DNA of 64,000 bases. Source: Pseudomonas yamanorum. Its GTDB lineage: Bacteria > Pseudomonadota > Gammaproteobacteria > Pseudomonadales > Pseudomonadaceae. The stretch lies in assembly GCF_900105735.1 (NCBI RefSeq), contig NZ_LT629793.1, forward strand, positions 6,386,001 to 6,450,000, in the 5' to 3' direction. Below are positions 57,758 through 64,000 of this stretch, piece by piece. The notes below the pieces were generated by a model. That model searched no databases. It saw only the letters and a list, made by a program, of their open reading frames with translations, and was not told where the DNA came from. The number at the start of each line of letters is the position of its first letter. Positions within the stretch are counted from its first letter, which is position 1. The translations under genes and the position numbers were made by a program.

Positions 57758-59496
57758 CGAGTCTTGTCCTGATGTTGTTGCTGTTCGTACCAGAATTTGC
57801 GTCGCAGCAGCTCGCCGGGGTTGTCCGGGATCTGCCGCAGCCATTGTTCCAGGGCCTGGCGCTGTTCGTCTTCAATGTTGCCGTTTGCGGGGCGCAGGGG
57901 CGGGGTGGTGGTTTGCTCATCACCCAACTCGCTGCCGGGGACCTCGTTGCTGCCGGTGTGGGGCGTGGCCCCGGTTTGCGTGTCGGTCGCGCCGGGCTGG
58001 CCCTGGCCTTGGGACGTCTGCTCGCCACCGGTGGCGGTCTGGCTGCTGGCGCCCGGTTGCGCAGTCTGGCCGGGTTGCGTGGTTTCGTCATCCTCGTTTT
58101 TTGCCGGTTTGGCCGGCTCGGTTTTTTCCGGTTCCTGCTGCATCAGGCTTTCCACCAGCGCTTTGTTCTTCAGCGCCGGCTGCAAGTCGGGCTGGGCTTC
58201 GAGGGCTTGTTCGTAGGCGTCGATCGCCGCTTCCAGCTCGCCGCTTTTGGCCAGGGCATTGCCTCGATTGTAGTGGGAATAGGCGTCGCTGCCCTCGGCA
58301 AACCGTTTGGCGGCTTCGGCATAGTTGCCCGCTTCATACAGTGCGACGCCTTGCCATTGCGGGTCTTCGAAATGTTCGGCCGCTTCGGCCGGGCGTTTTT
58401 TCTTCAGCAGCAGTTGGCCCTGTTGGTCGGGGCGCAACCACAGGTCCTGGAAGTCGAAGGCATAGCTGGGCTGCGGCGCGCCCAACAGCAGCAGCGGCAA
58501 GAAGAACAGCCAGCCACGGCGCCCGGCGCAGGCGGCCAGCAGCAACAGCGGCAAGAGCAGCCAGTAACCCTGATCGGCCCAGGTGTCGAGGTGCAGCAGT
58601 TGGCCGTCATTGCGCAGGCTTTGCGGGCCGTCCAGCATCCCGAGGTGGCGCAGGTCCTTGTCGTCCAGGCGTGCCTGGCGGTAGAGGCCGCCCATTTCGC
58701 TGGCGAAGGCCTTGAGGGTCGGGCTGTCGAGACGCGGTACGAGAATTGCGCCTTGGGCGTCCTTGAGGAATTCGCCGCTTTCCTGGGTCACCGGGGTGCC
58801 TTCACGGCTGCCGATGCCGAGGATCGACAAGCTCGGCGCCTGGTTGCTTTGCAACTGCAGGCGAATGCCCTGGCGCTCCTGCTTGGACAGCGACGAGCCG
58901 ATCAGCAGCAGTCGGCCCTGGCCGAGGCCGCCATGCTTGAGCAGACTCAGGGCTTTTTCCACCGCCAGGTCTGCGCGGTGGCCGGGCTCGGGCATGATCG
59001 AGGGGCGCAGGGCTTCCAGCAGGTTATGGCTGGTGGCCAGGTCGTCGGACAGCGGCACCAGCGTGTGGGCGCTGCCGGCGTAGACCACGATGGCGGTCTG
59101 CGCATCGCTGCGGGCCTGGAGCAAGTCGAACAGCTTGCGCCGCGCCTGTTCGAGACGGCTGGGCGGGCTGTCGGTGGCGAGCATTTCCGGGGTCAGTTCC
59201 AGCAACACCACCAGTGGGTCGGAGGGTTTCTGACTGGGCTGCTCGACGCGCTGCCAGCTCGGGCCGAGCAACGCCAGCACGGCTAGCAGCCAGGCGATGC
59301 CGAGCACCACCCACGGTGATTTGCTTTCGCGGCCACTGCCACCGCTGAGCAAGGCGGCATGGAACGCCGGAGGCAGAATCATCTGCCAGCGCCCGGCGCG
59401 TTTCTGGCGGTGCCACAACTGCCACAGCAACCAGCCGAGCAGCGGCAACAGCAACAGCCACCAGGGGCGGAACCAGTGCGGCCACAAGGCGATCAT
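57754..59496 (-). CDS. batB: BatB-like von Willebrand A and TPR protein
   Basis: A 580-residue protein. The N-terminal membrane helix (WWLLLLPLLGWLLWQLW) and a second helix (about residue 70-85) flank a VWA domain whose MIDAS reads LLELTPEMLATD rather than DxSxS, so it is probably degenerate. A second hydrophobic block near 310-345 precedes TPR repeats (AAEHFEDPQWQGVALYEAGNY, DAYSHYNRGNALAKSGELEAAIDAYEQAL), followed by a Gln/Thr/Gly-rich disordered tail. This fused BatB/BatC layout is common in Pseudomonas. It overlaps batA and batD by four bases each. Confidence 0.87.
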   Translation of the reverse strand: MIALWPHWFRPWWLLLLPLLGWLLWQLWHRQKRAGRWQMILPPAFHAALLSGGSGRESKSPWVVLGIAWLLAVLALLGPSWQRVEQPSQKPSDPLVVLLELTPEMLATDSPPSRLEQARRKLFDLLQARSDAQTAIVVYAGSAHTLVPLSDDLATSHNLLEALRPSIMPEPGHRADLAVEKALSLLKHGGLGQGRLLLIGSSLSKQERQGIRLQLQSNQAPSLSILGIGSREGTPVTQESGEFLKDAQGAILVPRLDSPTLKAFASEMGGLYRQARLDDKDLRHLGMLDGPQSLRNDGQLLHLDTWADQGYWLLLPLLLLAACAGRRGWLFFLPLLLLGAPQPSYAFDFQDLWLRPDQQGQLLLKKKRPAEAAEHFEDPQWQGVALYEAGNYAEAAKRFAEGSDAYSHYNRGNALAKSGELEAAIDAYEQALEAQPDLQPALKNKALVESLMQQEPEKTEPAKPAKNEDDETTQPGQTAQPGASSQTATGGEQTSQGQGQPGATDTQTGATPHTGSNEVPGSELGDEQTTTPPLRPANGNIEDEQRQALEQWLRQIPDNPGELLRRKFWYEQQQHQDKTR

Positions 59497-60581
59497 CGAC
59501 GCCTCCGCAAACGCAGGCGTTTCAGGCGTTCGCGCCATTCAGGATTGGGTTGCAGGAAACGGCCCTTGCTGGACAGTTTGTTGAACAGCCGTTGCAAGGC
59601 GTTATCGGGCCAGCGTTCCTGGATCACCAGCAGCATGCTGAGGATCAGCGCCAAGGCCAGCGGCGCGCTGTACAACGCCTGGGCGGGGCGCGCCTGAGTC
59701 GGTTGCTGGGCCACGGGCTCAAGCTGGTCGAGGGTTTCCTTGACCTTTAGCAGTTCGTTGCCGTCGCGGGCGCGGAAGTAGCGGCCGCCGGTGGCCTCGG
59801 CGATGGCCTTGAGGGCCGGTTCGTCAAGATCCAGGCTTGGGTTGACGCCGAGGACGCCCAGGGAACCGGTTTCCTCGGGGTCTGCGCCGATGCCGATCGG
59901 GTAGATTTTCACGCCTTCTTCGGCGGCCAGGCGGGCGGCGGTCAGCGGGTCGATTTCGCCGGCATTGTTGGCGCCGTCGGTGACCAGGATCAGCACCCGG
60001 CTTTGGGCCGGACGCTGGCGCAGGCGCTTGAGGGCCAGGCCGATGGCGTCGCCAATCGCGGTGTTTTTGCCGGCGATGCCGATTCGTGCTTCATCCAGCC
60101 AGGTGCGTACGGTGCGTCGGTCAAAGGTCAGCGGTGCTTGCAGATAAGCCTGGCTGCCGAACAGGATAAGTCCCACGCGGTCACCTTCGCGGCCTTCCAG
60201 GAAATCCCCCAGCAGGTGCTTGACCAGGCTCAGGCGACTGACGTCTTCGTCTTGCCACTGCATATCGGGGAAGTCCATCGAGCCAGAGACGTCCACGGCC
60301 ACCAGCAAATCACGGCCGCTGGCAGCAATGGGCAGCGGCTCGCCCAGCCATTCCGGGCGTGCGGCGGCGGTCAACAGCAGCAGCCACAGGAACACGAACG
60401 GCGCTTGCTGGCGCCATCCCGGCAGGTTGACCCGCGCGCGGCGGCGGGCCAGGCCTTCGAGGTCGCTGAGGAAGCTGACTTTCAGCGCCGGTTCGCCACT
60501 GTCGGCCACCGGCAGGATGAGGCGCAGCAACCACGGCAGTGGCAACAGGGCAAAGATCCACGGCCAGGCGAACTCAAACAT
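59493..60581 (-). CDS. batA: BatA-like von Willebrand A membrane protein
   Basis: A 362-residue protein with N-terminal hydrophobic segments (about residues 5-24 and 62-72), a complete VWA domain with MIDAS DVSGS at 97-101 and the Thr/Asp positions in LVTDGANNAGEIDP, and a C-terminal transmembrane helix (LYSAPLALALILSMLLVIQ). It presumably interacts with other Bat proteins and MoxR through the metal-dependent VWA surface. The start at 60581 overlaps the end of the DUF4381 gene by eight bases. Confidence 0.9.
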   Translation of the reverse strand: MFEFAWPWIFALLPLPWLLRLILPVADSGEPALKVSFLSDLEGLARRRARVNLPGWRQQAPFVFLWLLLLTAAARPEWLGEPLPIAASGRDLLVAVDVSGSMDFPDMQWQDEDVSRLSLVKHLLGDFLEGREGDRVGLILFGSQAYLQAPLTFDRRTVRTWLDEARIGIAGKNTAIGDAIGLALKRLRQRPAQSRVLILVTDGANNAGEIDPLTAARLAAEEGVKIYPIGIGADPEETGSLGVLGVNPSLDLDEPALKAIAEATGGRYFRARDGNELLKVKETLDQLEPVAQQPTQARPAQALYSAPLALALILSMLLVIQERWPDNALQRLFNKLSSKGRFLQPNPEWRERLKRLRLRRRR

Positions 60582-61068
60582 GTTTGCGAATCCAGGTGTC
60601 GACCGCTTGGGTCAGCCCGGCGATGGCCTTGTCGTCGAGTTTGCATTCGGGCTTGTAGGCGCCTTCCACCAGCACCATCCAGCGGGTCAGTCCGGCAGCG
60701 GGGCAGCGGTTGTCGAGGAACGCCAGCCACTTGCGGCCGTTGAGGGTGTGGCTCTGGCTGTAGGGGTAGTCATTGCGGCACAGGCGTTTGAGCAGGCCGT
60801 TGAGTTGTTGCAGCCAGGCACCGGCCGGCGCGCCGTCGTACGGCTTGGGCATCAGGGCCAGTTCGGCGAGGGCGGCGATGCGCAGCGGGTCCAGGGGCTG
60901 CTCGGCACGGGCCAGCGGGCGCTTGGCCGGCAGGAAGCGGCGCAGCCACCACAGGCCCCAACCCGCCAGCGGGATGATCAGCAGCAACAGCCACCAGCCC
61001 GGCGCCGGCGGCCAGAAGCCGATCACGGGCGGGGCGATCAGGGGTTGCAGTTGGTCGAGGCTGCTCAT
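60574..61068 (-). CDS. DUF4381-family protein
   Basis: A 164-residue protein with one transmembrane segment (GWWLLLLIIPLAGWGLWWL, about residues 24-42) and a cytoplasmic C-terminal helix-rich domain ending TQAVDTWIRKHV. DUF4381 genes lie between DUF58 and batA in MoxR clusters. The function is not known. It overlaps DUF58 by four bases and batA by eight, so its translation is coupled to both. Confidence 0.87.
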   Translation of the reverse strand: MSSLDQLQPLIAPPVIGFWPPAPGWWLLLLIIPLAGWGLWWLRRFLPAKRPLARAEQPLDPLRIAALAELALMPKPYDGAPAGAWLQQLNGLLKRLCRNDYPYSQSHTLNGRKWLAFLDNRCPAAGLTRWMVLVEGAYKPECKLDDKAIAGLTQAVDTWIRKHV

Positions 61069-61997
61069 TGCTTTTTAACCGGGCGTTGCGGGTTCAGGTA
61101 TTCGCGCAGTTGCTCGACCATTTCACCCTGGGTACTCAAGGGCATCAACAGCACCCGCAGCTTTTGCGCGAGCAATTCCCAGCGTGCGCTGCGGGCTTCG
61201 GCCTGGGCTTTGTAGGCTTGGCGCAGGTCGAAATTCAGGGTGTCCAGTTCCAGCTGGGCGCCGCGCTCGGCGAAGCGCAGCAGCCCGGCGGCGGGCAGGG
61301 CGTGGTCCAGCGGGTCGGACACCGGCAACAGCAGCAGGTCGCAATGCCGCGACAACAGGCTCAGCTGTTGCTCGGCGCCTTCAGTCAGGGCGCGCTCGTC
61401 GCAGATCACAATGACCAGGCTGCCCGGGCGCAATACTTCCCGGGCACGGCGCAAGGCCATGCCGAGGGCGTCGGCTTCCGGGCGGCGCTCGGTATTGAGG
61501 CTCTGGTTGACCCGTACCAGACGGTTGAGCAGTTGCAGCAGGCTTTGCTTGCTGCGCCGGGGTTTGATTTCGTAGTGCTCGCTGTCGCCGAACACCAGTC
61601 CGCCGACCCGGTCGTTATGGCCCAGTGCCGCCCAGCCGATCAGGCTCGCCGCCTGGGCCGCCAGCACCGACTTGAACATCTGCCCCGAGCCGAAAAACAG
61701 CCGGCAGCTTTGCTCCACCATGATGAAGATCGGTCGTTCGCGCTCTTCATGGAACAGTTTGGTGTGGGGCTCCTGGGTGCGTGCGGTGACGCGCCAGTCG
61801 ATGGTACGTACATCGTCGCCGGCCTGGTAGACCCGCACCTGATCGAAGTCGACCCCGCGCCCGCGCAGTTTCGAGTGGTGCAGGCCGATCAGCGGGCTGC
61901 GCTGGCTCGGCGTGGAAAACAACTGCACTTCTCGGACGCGATGGCGCATCTCGATCAATTCGCTCAAGGTGACACGGGTTCCATCGCCAGCGTTCAT
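61065..61997 (-). CDS. DUF58 protein (MoxR-associated)
   Basis: A 310-residue cytoplasmic DUF58 protein. The signature HSKLRGRGVDFDQVRVYQAGDDVRTIDWRVTARTQEPHTKLF (about residues 40-81) is clear, followed by a VWA-like domain (IFIMVEQSCRLFFGSG). DUF58 proteins work with MoxR ATPases; how is not established. The ATG at 61997 begins five bases after the moxR stop; a TTG three codons upstream overlaps that stop and is an alternative. Confidence 0.9.
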   Translation of the reverse strand: MNAGDGTRVTLSELIEMRHRVREVQLFSTPSQRSPLIGLHHSKLRGRGVDFDQVRVYQAGDDVRTIDWRVTARTQEPHTKLFHEERERPIFIMVEQSCRLFFGSGQMFKSVLAAQAASLIGWAALGHNDRVGGLVFGDSEHYEIKPRRSKQSLLQLLNRLVRVNQSLNTERRPEADALGMALRRAREVLRPGSLVIVICDERALTEGAEQQLSLLSRHCDLLLLPVSDPLDHALPAAGLLRFAERGAQLELDTLNFDLRQAYKAQAEARSARWELLAQKLRVLLMPLSTQGEMVEQLREYLNPQRPVKKQ

Positions 61998-62002
61998 GGG
62001 CG

Positions 62003-62962
62003 TCAAGCGACGGCAACGACGTCGAGAATGCGTTGCACCACGCGGTCCTGGTCGATGCCGGCGGCTTCAGCTTCGAACGACAGGATGATGCGGTGACGCA
62101 GCACGTCGAACAGCACCGCCTGGATGTCTTCCGGGCTGACGAAATCGCGACCGGCCAACCAGGCGTGGGCCCGGGCGCAGCGGTCCAGGGCAATCGAGCC
62201 GCGGGGGCTGGCGCCATAGGCAATCCACTCGGCCATTTCCGGGTCGAACTTGGCCGGGGTGCGGGTGGCCATCACCAGTTGCACCAGGTATTCCTCCACC
62301 GCGTCAGCCATGTACAGGCCGAGGATTTCCTTGCGCGCGGCGAAAATCGCCTGCTGGCTGACCCGGCGCTCGGGCTTGGTCTCGCCGTTTAGCGCTTCGC
62401 CACGGGCCTGCTGCAGGATGCGGCGCTCGACAGCGGCGTCCGGGAAGCCGATTTTCACGTGCATCAGGAACCGGTCGAGCTGGGCTTCAGGCAGCGGGTA
62501 GGTGCCTTCCTGCTCGATGGGGTTTTGCGTGGCCATCACCAGGAACAACGGCGACAACTCGTAAGTGCTGCGCCCCACGCTGACCTGGCGCTCGGCCATG
62601 GCTTCGAGCAATGCCGACTGCACCTTGGCCGGGGCCCGGTTGATTTCGTCCGCCAGCACCAGGTTGTGGAAGATCGGACCTTGCTGGAACACGAAACTGC
62701 CGGTTTCCGGGCGATAGATCTCGGTGCCGGTGATGTCGGCGGGCAGCAGGTCGGGGGTGAACTGGATGCGATGGAACTGTGCCTCGATCCCTTCGGCAAG
62801 CTCCTTGATAGCCTTGGTCTTGGCCAGGCCGGGAGCGCCTTCAACCAGCATATGGCCATCGGCGAGCAGGGCAATGAGCAAGCGCTCGATGAGTTTTTCC
62901 TGGCCGAGAATCTGCGTTGAAAGAAAGGTTCGCAGCGCAAGCAGCGCTTCACGATGTTCCAT
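62003..62962 (-). CDS. moxR: MoxR-type AAA+ ATPase
   Basis: A 319-residue MoxR ATPase, a chaperone-like AAA+ protein thought to activate or assemble partners. The P-loop reads EGAPGLAKTKAIK (about residues 41-53), the Walker B LVLADEINRAPAKVQ (about 102-116), the sensor 1 VMATQNPIEQEGTYPLPEAQLDRF (about 148-171). It is the first gene of a six-gene minus-strand operon with DUF58, DUF4381, BatA, BatB and BatD. No strong promoter is visible in the 208 bases upstream, which hold a short REP-type repeat. Confidence 0.92.
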   Translation of the reverse strand: MEHREALLALRTFLSTQILGQEKLIERLLIALLADGHMLVEGAPGLAKTKAIKELAEGIEAQFHRIQFTPDLLPADITGTEIYRPETGSFVFQQGPIFHNLVLADEINRAPAKVQSALLEAMAERQVSVGRSTYELSPLFLVMATQNPIEQEGTYPLPEAQLDRFLMHVKIGFPDAAVERRILQQARGEALNGETKPERRVSQQAIFAARKEILGLYMADAVEEYLVQLVMATRTPAKFDPEMAEWIAYGASPRGSIALDRCARAHAWLAGRDFVSPEDIQAVLFDVLRHRIILSFEAEAAGIDQDRVVQRILDVVAVA

Positions 62963-63123
62963 CGATGACGGTTCCTGGAGGGGTGAGACTGGGCATTGCG
63001 AAAAATGCCAGGCCTGGGGGCGTTACTTTAATGCATCGGAGGGGGTGGCGACTAACGGCGCGGGGGGTATTTTTTGGGAAATGTGGGAAATTTCCGAGGT
63101 TTTTTCCGATAGACGCCTGCCTT

Positions 63124-63153
63124 TGTGGTGAGGGAGCAAGCTCCCTCGCCACA
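63124..63153. repeat. Short single REP-type palindrome (GAGGGAGC-core)
   Basis: TGTGGTGAGGGAGCAAGCTC plus CCTCGCCACA form a 30-base imperfect palindrome containing GGGAGCAAGCTCCCTC, the complement of the GIII 16-mer (GAGGGAGCTTGCTCCC) described for P. fluorescens SBW25. Unlike the other nine elements it is a single short palindrome rather than a spaced doublet. Confidence 0.8.
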
Positions 63154-63170
63154 TTGTGCGGGTTTGGCAG

Positions 63171-63527
63171 CTAGGCCCGGATATAGGTCCCGGTGCCCTT
63201 GAGAATGTTCTGCAAGGTTTCTTCCACTTCGGCCAGGTCCGACTCTGCGGTGCCGTGGCTGATTTCCAGATGATCGCTGCCGCCCAACGCATCGGCATCC
63301 GCTGCGCCAATCTCCACGAGCAACGTCGTGGCACTCAGGGTGATCTTCAACCCGTCCAGGGTCGACGGCTCGTAATCCCAGGTGATCTCCACCTCGTCCT
63401 CATCCGGATAACGGGTCACCATGAACATCTCGCCCTTGTCGCCGTGGCAGCAGAGCATGGCCATGTTGTCTTCTTCGTCATCGCACGGGTTGACGATCAG
63501 GTGGGCGGTGGTGAGTTGCAATGGCAT
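63171..63527 (-). CDS. Hypothetical protein (118 aa)
   Basis: The product starts MPLQLTTAHLIVNPCDDEED and is acidic. The sequence NMAMLCCHGDKGEMFMVTRYPDEDEVEITWDYE suggests a small beta-rich fold with two adjacent cysteines, and SATTLLVEIGAADAD with EVEETLQNILKGTG closes the chain. There is no signal peptide. The start at 63527 is preferred over an upstream in-frame start at 63572, which would add residues outside a plausible fold. The function is unknown. Confidence 0.65.
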   Translation of the reverse strand: MPLQLTTAHLIVNPCDDEEDNMAMLCCHGDKGEMFMVTRYPDEDEVEITWDYEPSTLDGLKITLSATTLLVEIGAADADALGGSDHLEISHGTAESDLAEVEETLQNILKGTGTYIRA

Positions 63528-64000
63528 GGTTAATCCTGTCTGGGGGAGGGCGAAGCAGGGCAATTGTGCCATTGCGGCGAATTTTGTGCTGCATCGTGTG
63601 TCAGACCTTTTGGCATGACCTGGCGGGCTACATCAGTCATTTCCGATACTCGGCGCCCCGGGATTTCTCTGAAAAACACCCGGTTGCCCAAGTCGCAACC
63701 CGCCAGCAGCGTGCCGATGACCGAATATGTCGCAGCGTCGCAAGCAGCCTGCTTCCTACACTCGTTAAGCTGCGCAACGGATGTGCCCTGCCGGGAGTCT
63801 GACCTGCCCGTCGTACCGTCACCTGGCAAGGTGCGCATCTTATGGAAGTTGAATGTGACCTCATTGTCTTGTCCAGCTTCACCCACCTGTCACTCTGAAT
63901 TCGTTACTGTAGACCGCGAACAGAGCTGACGGTCTCCCCGCAAGGGGATAACACGCGACGCTTCCATCAATAACAAGCCCAAGCGGAGTACCACAGATGG
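63528..64000. other. Upstream region of a gene entering at the right edge
   Basis: No supported gene is seen over these 473 bases. An open minus-strand frame (63530-63886) lacks a family resemblance or good ribosome binding site. Near the right edge, AAGCGGAGTACCACAG precedes ATGG at 63997-64000, a likely start codon of a plus-strand gene outside the window. CCCCGCAAGGGG (63935-63946) is a short palindrome in its leader. Confidence 0.4.

Noticed and set aside
63530..63886. A 118-codon minus-strand frame at the right end
   Set aside because: No family resemblance, no convincing ribosome binding site and mixed codon usage; it is more likely the leader region of the next plus-strand gene.

Overview
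The window is a high-GC chromosomal stretch from a fluorescent-group Pseudomonas (P. fluorescens-like). The evidence is the codon usage, the gene families (praB-type alkane protein, FadE with an N-terminal membrane part, a DksA paralogue with a reduced zinc site, fused IolC-DUF2090, MoxR/Bat cluster) and nine REP-type inverted doublets whose arms (GTGGGAGCTGGCTTGCCTGCGAT or GTGGGAGCGGGCTTGCTCGCGA types) are characteristic of this group. I see no rRNA, tRNA, CRISPR array, prophage or transposase gene.

Layout. (1) 1-14.2 kb is a lipid/hydrocarbon island: the start of a flavoprotein monooxygenase (left edge, minus strand), an alpha/beta hydrolase, alkane hydroxylase alkB, two small secreted Pra-like proteins, a FadL-type outer-membrane channel, then a beta-oxidation run fadE - SDR ketoreductase - MaoC hydratase - thiolase - fadD. 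Together these can take an alkane or fatty acid across the outer membrane, oxidise it, activate it and shorten it. An inverted repeat TTTCAA-N8-TTGAA lies upstream of both alkB and fadE. (2) 14.3-30.9 kb is a myo-inositol island: divergent RpiR-type iolR, then iolC(-DUF2090), iolE, iolB, iolA, iolI, iolD, iolG, iolH, an additional Gfo/Idh/MocA dehydrogenase, and a sugar ABC importer (binding protein, double ATPase, permease). Two near-identical GGAA-N6-TTCC operators, each with a second box at the same distance, mark the iolR/iolC and importer control regions. (3) 31-37 kb holds single genes: DksA-like factor, chemoreceptor, several small conserved proteins and an orphan betaine-type binding protein. 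(4) 37-40.2 kb: TonB-dependent receptor with an upstream DUF2946 gene, and a DUF3995 membrane protein. (5) 40.3-47.8 kb: an unassigned catabolic locus with amidase, DeoR-type regulator, M20 amidohydrolase, two APH/choline-kinase-fold kinases, and a DUF3311 + sodium/solute symporter pair. (6) 47.9-55.9 kb: a sigma-54 activator divergent from a six-gene GlpSTPQUV-type ABC importer; the intergenic DNA carries a helically spaced array of TGTTCA repeats and a good -24/-12 promoter. (7) 56.1-63 kb, minus strand: moxR - DUF58 - DUF4381 - batA - batB - batD, with translationally overlapping ends. The right edge appears to be the upstream region of a gene starting at about 63997.

Most interesting items: the unassigned amidase/kinase/symporter locus, the TGTTCA array with its sigma-54 promoter, the paired two-box IolR-type operators, the R-stereospecific-looking beta-oxidation module next to alkB, and a four-hairpin palindrome at 25663-25772. 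All functional assignments come from reading the sequence and from family knowledge; no database search was run.
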